Source: Paractinoplanes toevensis (lineage in GTDB: Bacteria; Actinomycetota; Actinomycetes; Mycobacteriales; Micromonosporaceae). From it: a DNA stretch of 64,000 nt. Below the pieces are notes generated by a model. The model made no database searches and was not told the DNA's origin. It was given only the letters and a program-made list of their open reading frames with translations. The position numbers and the translations under genes are program-made. Position 1 is the first letter of the stretch, and every line of letters begins with the position of its first letter. Below, piece by piece: positions 1 to 9,562 of this stretch. The DNA lies in NCBI RefSeq assembly GCF_018332695.1, contig NZ_BOQN01000088.1, forward strand, positions 1 to 64,000, in the 5' to 3' direction.

Positions 1-99
1 CGGAAACGCACACAACCGCGCGAGATCGAAACGCCAAAAGGATCTCGACGACGATTCGGCGGGAATTTCCGGCTGAATGGACGATGTGGACGATCGCGC

Positions 100-1527
100 T
101 CAGACGCTGATGTTGCTGACCGCGTCGTAGAGGCCGACGACCGCGCACGCCACCGGGATCACCGACACCACGACGATGGTGTCGAGCAGGTCGGCGGCCC
201 GCCCGAGGTAGGGCGACGGCGGCTTGCGGGAGTAGGTGGCGCCGGCCGCGACGGTGACCATCGCCAGCACCAGGGCGCCGCCGACGACCGCGAGCAGGAC
301 CGTGCCGTCCGCGCGCACCAGCAGGTCGACGCCGAGGCAGAGGACACCGATCAGGCCGCCGACGACGAGCGGCACCCGCTGCCGCAGTGTCACGAAGAGC
401 CGGGAGCGCAGCAGCAGCGAGGTCGCCGAGACCGCGGCGAGCAGGCGCGCCGACAGCGACCCGGACGTGGCCAGCACCAGGAACGCGGCGGCGGCCAGCA
501 CGGTGTGGCCGAGCAGCATGCCGGCCAGCAACTCCTCGGTGCGGGTCACGGCCGCGAAGACGGTGGCCCGGTCGGGGCGTTCGCGCGCGGCGTCGAGCGG
601 GTTGCCGGCGGCGGTGAAGCCGGCCTCGGCGTCGGTGCCGGTGGGCAGGGTGACCGGCGGGGTGGGCATCTTGCCGAACCGGATGGCCAGCAGCGGCAGC
701 GCACCGATCCCGCAGACCAGGGCGGCGAGCAGCACCGCGGCGGCACCGGCGGCCGTGGTGAGCATGCTGATCAGGGCGGTCACCGCGCCGAGCAGGCCGA
801 CCACGGCACCGGCCGTGAACAGCCGCAGCGATGACGCCACGCCGACCCCGCCGAGCGCGGCCACGACGAGCAGCGCCACCGAGCCGGCCAGCACTTCGGA
901 GTCGCCGAGCCAGGGCAGCAGGGCGACCACGCCGACCCGGTCGGTCGTGCCGACCAGGACGGCGGCACCGGCGAATGCGTAGGGCATCGCGTACGCCCCG
1001 AGGGCCGCACCGGCCCGGGCGTCCCCGTACGCCCGGGAGGCGGTCACGCCGGCCAGCGCGAGGATCACCGCGACGGCGAGCCCGGCGAAGGCCCCGGCGT
1101 TCCACGCCGGACCGGCGAGCAGCACCGCGATCAGGCCGAGCAGGAGCAGCACGCCGGCGCCGGCCAGGGTGGCGGTGCGGGTGGACGCTGGGGTCCAGAC
1201 GCTGCCACGGCGACGGGCACCCTCGGCGATGGCCTCGACGACGTCGTCGTACTCCAGTTCGGGCCACTCGTTGTGGGCCGGGACGAGATGAAGGACTTCG
1301 CCATCCCGTACGCCCTGGGGGAAGAGACCTTGGGACGTGGCCAGCGCGACGCCGTCCATCCGCCGCAGCACCCACCCGCCGTGCTTCTCGCCGTCGTCGG
1401 CGAGTCCTTCGCCGGCGTGGCGAAGCACTTCGGGCAGCAGCTCGGCCAGCGGGACGTGCTCGGGGAGCGCGACGTCGACCCGGCGGTGCGGCGCACTGAT
1501 CGTGACCCGCGCGAGGCCGACTGTCAT
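100..1527 (-). CDS. eccD: Type VII secretion integral membrane protein EccD
   Basis: This 475-aa protein is the polytopic membrane subunit of an ESX-type (type VII) secretion pore. Residues 1-90 look like the ubiquitin-like (YukD-like) cytosolic domain of EccD. From about residue 118 to the C-terminus there are roughly eleven hydrophobic segments, each ended by short charged loops, which is the family layout and length. It starts at ATG 1527 and is divergent from eccC, leaving a 127-bp shared control region. EccB, EccE and the Esx substrates are not in the window and may lie to the left. Identity is confident from architecture plus the neighbouring EccC and mycosin genes; the ESX subtype cannot be told. 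Confidence 0.93.
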   Translation of the reverse strand: MTVGLARVTISAPHRRVDVALPEHVPLAELLPEVLRHAGEGLADDGEKHGGWVLRRMDGVALATSQGLFPQGVRDGEVLHLVPAHNEWPELEYDDVVEAIAEGARRRGSVWTPASTRTATLAGAGVLLLLGLIAVLLAGPAWNAGAFAGLAVAVILALAGVTASRAYGDARAGAALGAYAMPYAFAGAAVLVGTTDRVGVVALLPWLGDSEVLAGSVALLVVAALGGVGVASSLRLFTAGAVVGLLGAVTALISMLTTAAGAAAVLLAALVCGIGALPLLAIRFGKMPTPPVTLPTGTDAEAGFTAAGNPLDAARERPDRATVFAAVTRTEELLAGMLLGHTVLAAAAFLVLATSGSLSARLLAAVSATSLLLRSRLFVTLRQRVPLVVGGLIGVLCLGVDLLVRADGTVLLAVVGGALVLAMVTVAAGATYSRKPPSPYLGRAADLLDTIVVVSVIPVACAVVGLYDAVSNISV

Positions 1528-1654
1528 GACTCTTTTCCCATCGATGGTGACGAGGCTGCGGAACGAGGCGAACTTTACCTACCATGGGCGCTACGCGATG
1601 GCCCGCGTACGGGGAGAACAACTCCCCACTGTGGACAAGGGGGACATTTCCGGC

Positions 1655-4600
1655 ATGAGCACGGTGGTGATCAAACGGTCAGCGCGCCGTCCGTCGCCGG
1701 AGATTCCGACCGGCGAGATCGCCGTCGAGCCCCCGCCGGAGATTCCGCAGAGCGCGGGCGGCCGCTGGCAGCAGGCGATGATGGCGCTGCCGATGCTGGG
1801 CGGCTCGGTGGCGATGGCCATGATGATGGGCCGGGGCAGCAGCGGGCCGTTCTCCTATGTGATCGGTGGCCTGTTCGGCGTCTCCTCGATCGCCATGCTC
1901 ACCACCAGTTTCGGCTCCGGCGCGCCGAAGAAGGCCGAGATGATGGCGGCCCGCCGGGAATACCTCCGGCACCTGTCCGGCCTGCGCCGCCGAGTGCGGG
2001 AGACCGCCGACAAGCAGCGGTTCGGCCTGCTCTACCGGCATCCCGAGCCGACCCAGCTGTGGTCGACGGCGAGCAGCCACCGGGTCTGGGAGCGGCGTCC
2101 GGCCGACCCCGACTTCGGCGTGGTGCGGCTCGCGGTCGGGCCGCAGACCCTGGCCACCCCGCTGATCCCGCCGGTGACCCGGCCGCTCGACGAGCTCGAG
2201 CCGATGACCGCGGGTGCCCTGCGTCGTTTCCTGGACGCGTACTCCGTGGTGCCCGACCTGCCGGTCGCGGCCTCGCTGCGCGGCTTCGCGCGGGTTTTCC
2301 TGCGCGGCGCCGGGCCGGGCGGTGAGCAGGACGCGCGGGCACTGACCCGGGCGGTGATCTGCCAGCTCGCCACGTTCCACGCGCCGGACGACATGATCGT
2401 CGCGATCTGCGCCGGACCGGACCGCCGGGCCGAGTGGGAGTGGGTGAAGTGGCTTCCGCACAACCTGCATCCGTCCCGGACCGATGCGCTGGGGCACGTG
2501 CGGCTGGTCGCGAGCACCGGCACCGACCTGGAAAAACTCCTCGAAGACGTGATCGGCAACCGGGCGCGGTTCAACCCGGCCGGGGTCAGCTCCGGCTCAC
2601 CGCACGTGGTGATCGTGCTGGACGGCATCAACCTCAAGGGCGCCACCCAGCTCGACGACGGCATCGACGGCGTGACCGTGCTCGACCTCGACGAACAACC
2701 GCCGCGCCTGCTGGACCGGTCGCTGCTGGTGCTCGAGGTGCAGCACGCGGGCGGCCGCCGGGTGCTGAACACGTACGCGATGGACCACGAGGCCGAGGTG
2801 GGCGTCCCCGACCGGCTCAGCGTCGAGCAGGCCGAGGCGGTGGCCCGCCGGCTGTCCCCGCTGCGGCTGGGCGCGATGTCCAAATCGTCGGACACCCCGC
2901 TGGCCACCGCGACCGGCCTGGCCGACCTGCTCGGGCTCGGTGACCCGGAGACGTTCAGCGTCACCCAGAGCTGGATGCCCCGCCCCAACCGCGACAAGCT
3001 GCGGGTGCCGATCGGGGTCGGTGCCGACGGCAGCCCGATCGAGCTCGACCTCAAGGAGTCGGCGCAGGACGGCATGGGCCCGCACGGCCTGCTGATCGGC
3101 GCCACCGGTTCCGGCAAGTCGGAACTGCTGCGCACGCTGGTGATGGCGCTGGCCGCGACGCACTCGTCGGAGACTCTCAACTTCGTCCTGATCGACTTCA
3201 AGGGTGGCGCCACCTTCTCCTCGCTCGACCGGCTGCCGCACACCGCCGCCGTGATCACCAACCTGGCCGACGAGCTGGTGCTGGTCGATCGCATGGTGGA
3301 CGCGATCGACGGCGAGCTGATCCGCCGGCAGGAGGCGCTGCGCAAGGCCGGCAACTACGCCTCGCTGCGCGATTACGAGAAGGCCCGGGCCGGCGGCGCG
3401 GCCCTGCCGCCGCTGCCGTCGCTGCTGGTGATCTGCGACGAGTTCTCCGAGCTGCTCAGCGCCAAGCCCGACTTCATCGACCTGTTCGTCCAGATCGGAC
3501 GGCTCGGCCGCTCGCTCGGCGTGCACCTGCTGCTGGCCAGCCAGCGGCTCGAGGAGGGCCGGCTGCGCGGTCTCGACACCCACCTGTCGTACCGCGTCGG
3601 TCTGCGGACCTTCTCCGCCCTGGAGTCGCGGGCCGTGCTCGGCGTGCCGGACGCCTACGAACTGCCGCGCTCGCCCGGCCATGGCTACCTGAAGTTCGGC
3701 ACCGAGCCGCTGCTGCGGTTCAAGGCGGCCTACGTGTCCGGCCCGATGCCCAAGGCCGGCGCACGCGCCGCGGCGGGCGGGGCCGGCGCGGTGCCCCAGG
3801 TGTGGGAATACTCGACCCGTTACGTCCCGGCGCCGAAACCGGTCAAGCCGGTGCAGCCCAAGCCGGAAGAACTGGCGGCCGGCGAGAGCGTGCTCGACGT
3901 GATGGTCGACCGGCTCAACGGCCAGGGACCGCCCGCGCACCAGGTGTGGCTGCCGCCGCTGAACCAGTCGCCGGCCCTGGACGAGTTGCTCGGTCCGGTG
4001 CTCGTCGACCCGGTCCGCGGCCTGGCCTTCGCCAACCCGGAGCTGCACGGCGCCCTGCAGGTGCCGATCGCCATGGTCGACAAGCCCCGCGAGCAGCTGC
4101 GCGACGTGATGTGGCTGCAACTGGGCGGTCCGGCCGGGCACGTGGCCGTGGTCGGGTCCACCCTGTCCGGCAAGTCGACCGCCCTGCGCTCGATGGTGGC
4201 CGGGCTGGCGCTCACCCACACCCCGGCCGAGGTGCAGGTCTACTGCCTCGACTTCGGTGGCGGTTCGCTCGGCACGCTGCGCGATCTCCCGCACGTCGGC
4301 GGCGTCTCCGGCCGGCTCGACACGGTGGGCGTGCGGCGTACGGTCGGCGAGATCTCCACCCTGCTCACCGAGCGGGAGACGCGCTTCGGGGCGATGGGCA
4401 TCGACTCGATGGCGTCCTACCGGCGGCGCCGGGCGAACGCGGTCGACAAGGGCGGCAACGCGGCCGATGGCGACCCGTTCGGCGACGTGTTCCTGGTGAT
4501 CGACGGCTGGTCGACGCTGCGCAAGGAATACGAAGAGCTGGAATCGGTGATCACCGACATCGCCACCCGCGGCCTGTCCTACGGCATCCACGTGGTGGCC

Positions 4601-5632
4601 GCGACCTCGCGCTGGATGGACTTCCGCCCGGCGATTCGCGACCTGTTCGGCTCCAAACTGGAGCTTCGCCTGGGCGATCCGAGCGACTCGACGGTCAACC
4701 GGCGGGCCGCGATGACGGTGCCGGAGAAGGCCGGCCGCGGCATCCTCGAACACCCGACGGACAAGAACAAATTCCTGCACATCCTGACCGTACGGCCGGA
4801 GCTGAGCACGATGGCCGACACGAACGCGCTGGTGAAGTCGATCGCCACCAACTGGCACGGCCCGCTCGCGCCGCGGGTGCGGATGCTGCCCTCCTCGGTC
4901 CCGTACGCCGAGATGGACCTGGACCGCTCCACCGCCCTGCGCCTGCCGATCGGCATCTCCGAGGCCGACCTCCAGCAGGTCGAGATCGACTTCGCGACCG
5001 ATCCCCATTTCCTGCTCTTCGGCGACTCCGAGTGCGGCAAGAGCTCGTTCCTGCGAGCCCTGGCGACCTCGGTGATCCGGCGGTTCTCGCCGGAGGAGGC
5101 CCGGCTCATCCTGGTCGACTACCGCCGCAGCCTGATGGACCTGCCCGAATCGGAACACCGCATCGGGTACGGCATCCAGGCCCAGAAGACGCTCGAGCTG
5201 ATGCAGTCGGTGGCCGGCTACATGGAACGCCGCCTGCCCGGCCCCGACGTCACGGCCCAGCAACTGCGCGACCGTTCGTGGTGGACCGGCCCGGAGCTGT
5301 TCGTCCTGGTCGACGACTACGACCTGGTGGTGGCCGGCCCGACCAACCCGCTGACCCCCATCCTGGAATACCTGCCCCAAGCCCGCGACGTCGGCCTGCA
5401 CCTGGTGATCACCCGGCGGGCCGGCGGGGCGAGCCGGGCCCTGTACGAGCCGGTGATCCAGCGGCTGCGCGAGCTGTCGGCCCCCGGCATGGTGATGTCC
5501 GGTCCGTCCGATGAGGGCGCTCTGATCGGCGCGGTACGGCCGACGCTGCTGCCACCCGGCCGTGGCCGCCTGCTCACCCGGCGTGAGGGAGTTCGGCTCG
5601 TGCAGCTGGCGCACCTACCGCCGTACGCGTAA
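1655..5632 (+). CDS. eccC: Type VII secretion ATPase EccC (fused EccCa-EccCb)
   Basis: EccC is the FtsK/SpoIIIE-like motor that recognises and drives type VII substrates. The 1325-aa protein has two N-terminal membrane segments (about residues 40-80) and three ATPase domains. Walker A loops are at about 482 (GATGSGKS), 834 (GSTLSGKS) and 1123 (GDSECGKS). Only the first domain has a classical Walker B (LLVICDEF); domains 2 and 3 read VIDGW and VDDYD, as expected for the regulatory domains of this family. The frame is open further upstream, but ATG 1655 is preceded by a GGGGGAC ribosome site and gives the usual EccC length. It is a single fused gene, unlike the split eccCa/eccCb of ESX-1. Confidence 0.95.
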   Translation: MSTVVIKRSARRPSPEIPTGEIAVEPPPEIPQSAGGRWQQAMMALPMLGGSVAMAMMMGRGSSGPFSYVIGGLFGVSSIAMLTTSFGSGAPKKAEMMAARREYLRHLSGLRRRVRETADKQRFGLLYRHPEPTQLWSTASSHRVWERRPADPDFGVVRLAVGPQTLATPLIPPVTRPLDELEPMTAGALRRFLDAYSVVPDLPVAASLRGFARVFLRGAGPGGEQDARALTRAVICQLATFHAPDDMIVAICAGPDRRAEWEWVKWLPHNLHPSRTDALGHVRLVASTGTDLEKLLEDVIGNRARFNPAGVSSGSPHVVIVLDGINLKGATQLDDGIDGVTVLDLDEQPPRLLDRSLLVLEVQHAGGRRVLNTYAMDHEAEVGVPDRLSVEQAEAVARRLSPLRLGAMSKSSDTPLATATGLADLLGLGDPETFSVTQSWMPRPNRDKLRVPIGVGADGSPIELDLKESAQDGMGPHGLLIGATGSGKSELLRTLVMALAATHSSETLNFVLIDFKGGATFSSLDRLPHTAAVITNLADELVLVDRMVDAIDGELIRRQEALRKAGNYASLRDYEKARAGGAALPPLPSLLVICDEFSELLSAKPDFIDLFVQIGRLGRSLGVHLLLASQRLEEGRLRGLDTHLSYRVGLRTFSALESRAVLGVPDAYELPRSPGHGYLKFGTEPLLRFKAAYVSGPMPKAGARAAAGGAGAVPQVWEYSTRYVPAPKPVKPVQPKPEELAAGESVLDVMVDRLNGQGPPAHQVWLPPLNQSPALDELLGPVLVDPVRGLAFANPELHGALQVPIAMVDKPREQLRDVMWLQLGGPAGHVAVVGSTLSGKSTALRSMVAGLALTHTPAEVQVYCLDFGGGSLGTLRDLPHVGGVSGRLDTVGVRRTVGEISTLLTERETRFGAMGIDSMASYRRRRANAVDKGGNAADGDPFGDVFLVIDGWSTLRKEYEELESVITDIATRGLSYGIHVVAATSRWMDFRPAIRDLFGSKLELRLGDPSDSTVNRRAAMTVPEKAGRGILEHPTDKNKFLHILTVRPELSTMADTNALVKSIATNWHGPLAPRVRMLPSSVPYAEMDLDRSTALRLPIGISEADLQQVEIDFATDPHFLLFGDSECGKSSFLRALATSVIRRFSPEEARLILVDYRRSLMDLPESEHRIGYGIQAQKTLELMQSVAGYMERRLPGPDVTAQQLRDRSWWTGPELFVLVDDYDLVVAGPTNPLTPILEYLPQARDVGLHLVITRRAGGASRALYEPVIQRLRELSAPGMVMSGPSDEGALIGAVRPTLLPPGRGRLLTRREGVRLVQLAHLPPYA

Positions 5633-5664
5633 AGCGACCGATTTAACAGACAGCCGGTGCGATA

Positions 5665-5719
5665 TGCATCGACCGACCCCACCAATACGACGCGGTTTCG
5701 GAGTAATCTGCATCGACCG
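5665..5719. repeat. Short direct repeat between eccC and mycP
   Basis: The 11-base sequence TGCATCGACCG occurs at 5665-5675 and again at 5709-5719, 44 bp apart start to start, about four helical turns. The region is AT-richer than its surroundings. It could be a paired operator for mycP, but no regulator can be named. Confidence 0.4.
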
Positions 5720-5792
5720 TCCGGGATTGGATGACGATGCGACTTGATGCTGCGAGCGTGAGTCCCCGCGTACCCCGCGGTGGTGCCCGTTG

Positions 5793-7043
5793 GTGAGTCC
5801 ACGTCGCCTCGCCGCGGCCGCCCTGGCCGGGTTCATCGGCTTGGCCGCACCGGCCGCACCGGCCTTCGCGACGCCCGCACCGATCGCCGAACCGACCAAC
5901 CCGCTGGTCGGCGACCAGGTCCGCGACGATCAGTGGTATTTGAAGAAGCTCGACGTGCCCGACGCCTGGACCTACGCGAACGGCACCGGCGTCACCGTCG
6001 CGGTCATCGACTCCGGGGTCGACTCCACCCACGCCGACCTGGTCGGTCAGGTGCTGCCCGGCCTCGACCTGGTGGACACCAAGGGCGACGGCGACACCGA
6101 CCTGGTCGGGCACGGCACCACGGTCTCGGCGATCATCGCGGGCCGCGGCGACGACACCACCGGCGTCATCGGCATCGCCCCCAAGGCAAAGATCCTTCCG
6201 GTACGCGTTCTGGACGAGGAAAACCGCTACAGCGACGCGATCATCGTGGCCAAGGGTGTCCGCTGGGCGGTCGACCACGGCGCCAAGGTGATCAACCTGT
6301 CGCTCGGCGGCAACGGCAGCAGCGCCACCCTGGCCGCCGCGATCGACTACGCGTTCGCCAAGGACGTCGTGGTGGTCGCCTGCACCGGCAACACGAGCGC
6401 CTCCTCGGACTCGGAGGTGTGGTACCCGGCGCGTGAGCCCGGCGTGCTCGCGGTGGCCGGCATGGAGAAGGACAGCAACGCTCTCTGGTCCGGTTCGATC
6501 ACCGGCAAGGAGACCGTGGTGACCGCACCGGCCGCCGGGCTGGTCGGCGCCCGCGCCGGCGGTGAGTACTGGAAGGTGCAGGGCACCAGCTTCGCCTCGC
6601 CGATGGTGGCCGGCACCGCCGCCCTGATCCGGTCCCGCTGGCCCGACATGCCGGCCGGCGAGGTGATCAACCGGATCATCCGCACCGCCACCGACCTCGG
6701 CACGCCGGGGCGGGACGCGACGTTCGGGTTCGGCATGGTCAACCCGACCGGTGCGCTGACCGCCGAGGTGCCGGCCGTCTTCGAGAACCCGCTGGACACC
6801 TCGCCGTCGCCGGGCATCGCCCGGTTCGGCAGCGCCCCGGCCCCGGGCCAGGCCCAGTCCGCGCCGGACGGCACCGTGACGGGTGGTCCGCCCCTGCGGG
6901 CCGCGGACGCCGGTCAGGCCGCCTCGCCGGCCGCGACCGCGCCGCCGACGCAGCACCGGGCCTGGTGGCTCGCGGGCGTGCTGTTCCTGATCTCGGCGAT
7001 CGCGGCGGCGCTGACCGTCCGCCGCTTCGCCCACACGACCTGA
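5793..7043 (+). CDS. mycP: Type VII secretion-associated serine protease mycosin (MycP)
   Basis: Mycosins are membrane-anchored subtilases needed for type VII secretion pore stability. This 416-aa protein has a signal peptide (about residues 1-27, AFA cut), a subtilisin domain with the catalytic triad Asp73 (VIDSG), His107 (GHGT) and Ser266 (GTSFASP), a Pro/Ala-rich linker, and one C-terminal membrane helix followed by a short basic cytosolic tail. The start is GTG 5793; a TTG three bases earlier is also possible, and neither has a strong ribosome site. The gene follows eccC on the same strand after 160 bp, as in other actinobacterial ESX loci, and faces marP tail to tail with only 7 bp between them. 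Confidence 0.93.
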   Translation: MSPRRLAAAALAGFIGLAAPAAPAFATPAPIAEPTNPLVGDQVRDDQWYLKKLDVPDAWTYANGTGVTVAVIDSGVDSTHADLVGQVLPGLDLVDTKGDGDTDLVGHGTTVSAIIAGRGDDTTGVIGIAPKAKILPVRVLDEENRYSDAIIVAKGVRWAVDHGAKVINLSLGGNGSSATLAAAIDYAFAKDVVVVACTGNTSASSDSEVWYPAREPGVLAVAGMEKDSNALWSGSITGKETVVTAPAAGLVGARAGGEYWKVQGTSFASPMVAGTAALIRSRWPDMPAGEVINRIIRTATDLGTPGRDATFGFGMVNPTGALTAEVPAVFENPLDTSPSPGIARFGSAPAPGQAQSAPDGTVTGGPPLRAADAGQAASPAATAPPTQHRAWWLAGVLFLISAIAAALTVRRFAHTT

Positions 7044-7050
7044 CCAGCGC

Positions 7051-8229
7051 TTACGCGCAATCGTCGGTCGAGACGCCGCGGGTGCGGCTGATGCCGGCCT
7101 GGGCGACCGGGGCCGCTTCGTCCGCGGTGAGGGCGAAGCCGGTGTACTTGTCGTCGGCCGCCGCCGCGAAGATCACGCCGAGCACCTGGCCGGTCGGGGT
7201 GATCAGCGGGCCACCCGAGTTACCGCTGCGCACCAGCGCGTAGATCGTGTAGATCTCCCGGGTCACGTCGCCGGAGTCGTAGATGTCCGGGCCGGTGATG
7301 TTGCCGACGTCGCGGACCCGGGCGGACTGCGCATCGTACGGCCCGTCCTGGGGGTAGCCGAGGACGATCGCGCCGGCGCCGGTCGCGGCCTCCTTGGCGA
7401 CGAACGGCATGACCGGGGCGCGCAGTCCGGGCACGTAGATCACCGCGAGGTCGCGCTCCGGGTCGTAGACCACGACCTTGCCCTCGAGGGTGTCGCCGTT
7501 GGCCTCGACCTTCACCTCGCGGGTGCCGGCGACCACGTGCGCGTTGGTCATCACCCGTTCGGTGGCGTAGACGAAGCCGGACCCCTCGATGCGCCGCGAG
7601 CAGCTCGGCGCGGTGCCCAGCACCTTGATCACCGAGCTTTTCGACCGGGCCACGATCTGCGAGCCCTTGAGCTTCGGGTCGGGCGCCGCGACCTCCTTGA
7701 CGTTCGTGGGCGCGAGGCCGCCGAACACGTCCGGGAAGCCGCTGGTGTCGAGGGTGTTGCGCAGCGCCTTGGACAGCGCCTGCGCCTCCTGCGGCATCAC
7801 CCCGTTGATGCCGGAGAGGATCGAGCTGTTGCGCACCGCCGAGTTGAGCCCCTGGAACGGGGTGGAGCCGAGCGGCACCGCGATCAGCCAGGCCACCAGC
7901 AGCACGGCGACCAGCGAGATGACCGCGCCGCCGGCGTCGTCGAGGCGCTGCAGCGGCTTGCTGGAGATGGCCCGGCGCAGGTGGGTGCCGAGCCAGCCGG
8001 CCAGCGTCTGGCCGAGCACCGCCAGCGCGAAGATGCATCCGAGCGACACCACGAGCCGGGCGGTCGGGTCGGTGAACTGGTTGGCGATCAGGGGGCCGAG
8101 CTGCAAGCCGATGAGCACGCCACTGAAGAAGCCGCCGAACGACAGCGCGCCGATGACAAAACCTTGGCGGTAGCCGCTGATCGCGAAGACCAGCATGAGC
8201 AGGATCAGGATGCCATCGACCACGGACAC
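7051..8229 (-). CDS. marP: MarP-type membrane serine protease (CvpA domain + trypsin-like protease)
   Basis: The 392-aa protein has four membrane helices in residues 1-125 resembling CvpA (colicin V production) and an extracytoplasmic chymotrypsin-like domain. The triad is His231 (NAHVVAG), Asp260 (ERDLAV) and Ser338 (SGNSGGP). Cys210 and Cys391 sit where mycobacterial MarP has its regulatory disulfide. In M. tuberculosis MarP (Rv3671c) is a periplasmic protease required for acid resistance; the order marP-NUDIX-thioredoxin-nth is the same here, which supports orthology. The GTG start at 8229 is preceded, 6 bases away, by a TACGCT -10 element, so it probably has its own leaderless transcript although it sits downstream of the NUDIX gene. 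Confidence 0.9.
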   Translation of the reverse strand: MSVVDGILILLMLVFAISGYRQGFVIGALSFGGFFSGVLIGLQLGPLIANQFTDPTARLVVSLGCIFALAVLGQTLAGWLGTHLRRAISSKPLQRLDDAGGAVISLVAVLLVAWLIAVPLGSTPFQGLNSAVRNSSILSGINGVMPQEAQALSKALRNTLDTSGFPDVFGGLAPTNVKEVAAPDPKLKGSQIVARSKSSVIKVLGTAPSCSRRIEGSGFVYATERVMTNAHVVAGTREVKVEANGDTLEGKVVVYDPERDLAVIYVPGLRAPVMPFVAKEAATGAGAIVLGYPQDGPYDAQSARVRDVGNITGPDIYDSGDVTREIYTIYALVRSGNSGGPLITPTGQVLGVIFAAAADDKYTGFALTADEAAPVAQAGISRTRGVSTDDCA

Positions 8230-8235
8230 TCACTC

Positions 8236-8241
8236 AGCGTA
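8236..8241 (-). promoter_or_regulatory. Predicted -10 element of marP (leaderless)
   Basis: TACGCT on the minus strand lies exactly 6 bases before the GTG start codon, so transcription would begin at or next to the start codon. No convincing -35 is seen. It falls in the 34-bp gap after the NUDIX gene. Confidence 0.5.
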
Positions 8242-8263
8242 GAGGCGGCGGGCCAGTGCACGA

Positions 8264-8971
8264 TCATGGCAGAACCTCGTCTGGTGCGCCGCCCCTGGCG
8301 GCCGGCACCGGAGCGGACGCGTCCGGCAACTCCACTATGCGACCCGGCTGCCACGGCCGCGACCAGCCACCCATGTCGAGCAATGCCGAGATCACCCCTG
8401 CCGTGAAGCCCCAGACCAGCAAACCGCGAACCTGGAACGCCGGTCCGACCCAGCCGCTGGGATGTCGCACCCGGATACGGTTCTCCGGGTCGACGAGTTC
8501 ACTGATCGGGAGCCGCGCGACGTGCGCCACCTCGGCCGGCTGCCGCGGGCTCACCGAGTGCGGCCGGCGCCACCAGGCCAGCACCGGGGTCACCACGAAC
8601 GAGCTGACCGGGATGTAGAGGTCGGGCAGCAGGGCCAGGGCCTCGGCGCTGGCTGGGTCGAGACCGACCTCCTCCTGCGCCTCGCGCATCGCCGTGGCGA
8701 CCGCGTCGGCGTCCTCCGGGTCGGTGCCGCCGCCCGGGAAGGCCGGTTGCCCGGCGTGGTTGCGCATGGTGGCGGCGCGCTGGAGCACCAGCAGGTCGGG
8801 GCCGGCCGGGCTCTCACCCAGCAGGACCAGGACCGCGCTGGGCCGGCCGCCGCCGACCGGTGTGCGCAGCGGCGTGAAGTCTTCGGTGCGGCAGGTGCTG
8901 ACCCGGTCGAGCAACGGTTCGAGCCAGGACGGCAGATCGTCGGGCCGGCCCAGCACCCGCCCGGTGCTCAA
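8264..8971 (-). CDS. NUDIX hydrolase, CoA pyrophosphatase (UPF0035) type
   Basis: This 235-aa NUDIX protein is predicted to hydrolyse CoA or its derivatives. It shows the CoA-pyrophosphatase signature RAATMRNHAGQPAFPGG followed by the NUDIX core REAQEEVGL. The first Glu of the generic NUDIX box is replaced by Ala, which is common in this subfamily. The frame stays open further upstream, but the start is taken as TTG 8971, because it forms a 4-base TTGA overlap with the upstream thioredoxin gene; GTG 8956 is an alternative. It corresponds to Rv3672c in the conserved marP neighbourhood. Translational coupling to the upstream redoxin gene is likely. Confidence 0.85.
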   Translation of the reverse strand: MSTGRVLGRPDDLPSWLEPLLDRVSTCRTEDFTPLRTPVGGGRPSAVLVLLGESPAGPDLLVLQRAATMRNHAGQPAFPGGGTDPEDADAVATAMREAQEEVGLDPASAEALALLPDLYIPVSSFVVTPVLAWWRRPHSVSPRQPAEVAHVARLPISELVDPENRIRVRHPSGWVGPAFQVRGLLVWGFTAGVISALLDMGGWSRPWQPGRIVELPDASAPVPAARGGAPDEVLP

Positions 8972-9507
8972 AGGGTCACCGCCACACCCGTGTGTTCCTT
9001 GACCATCGCGGTGAGTTTGGCGGCGTCGAGCGGCAGGAGATTCACATAGGTCTTTCCGGTCGCGTCCAGGAAAACGGTGACCGGCAGGTTGATGCCGCCG
9101 ACCGCGTTGACCAGCTTGCGATCCTCGTCGAACAGCGTGGGGAAGGTGACGTCCTTGTCGGCGGCGAACGACGCACCCGCCTCGCGGCCGTCGCCGGTGT
9201 CGACGCCGAGCACGGTGAGCCGGTCGCCGGCCGTGGCGGCCAGCTGCTGCATGACCGGCAGCTCGCGGCGGCACGGCTCACACCAGGACGCCCAGAGGTT
9301 GATCACGGCCGGGCCGGCCAGCGAGCGCAGGTCGACCTGCTTCTTGCCGGTGAAGCAGGGCAGCTCGAGATCGGGCAGCGAGTTGGGCGAGGGCGCGGCC
9401 GGCAGGGCGGTGCAGGCGGCGAACGGTGAACCGGTGGCTTCGGCGTCGGCGGCGCAGGCGCCCAGGAAGAGGGTGAGGACGGCCAGGAGGCCGGTAACCG
9501 CTCTCAC
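8968..9507 (-). CDS. TlpA/ResA-like thioredoxin lipoprotein
   Basis: The protein (179 aa) is a membrane-anchored extracytoplasmic thiol-disulfide oxidoreductase. A lipoprotein signal ends in the lipobox LGAC (Cys18). The thioredoxin fold carries the active site WCEPC (Cys77, Cys80), and a cis-Pro follows in the LPVTVF segment. Two further cysteines (33 and 52) lie before the fold. The start is GTG 9507. It is the counterpart of Rv3673c, and sits between nth and the NUDIX gene, overlapping the latter by 4 bases. A likely role is reducing periplasmic disulfides, possibly in MarP or cytochrome maturation, but the partner cannot be read from the sequence. Confidence 0.88.
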   Translation of the reverse strand: MRAVTGLLAVLTLFLGACAADAEATGSPFAACTALPAAPSPNSLPDLELPCFTGKKQVDLRSLAGPAVINLWASWCEPCRRELPVMQQLAATAGDRLTVLGVDTGDGREAGASFAADKDVTFPTLFDEDRKLVNAVGGINLPVTVFLDATGKTYVNLLPLDAAKLTAMVKEHTGVAVTL

Positions 9508-9562
9508 CGAGCCACTTTCGTTCGCGACTGCGGGGCTCGCAAGACCGGCTCACTCCTCGCGC

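Noticed and set aside
2597..5614. A 1005-codon open frame on the minus strand opposite eccC
   Set aside because: It mirrors the codon bias of eccC and has no domain, ribosome site or signal; a shadow frame.
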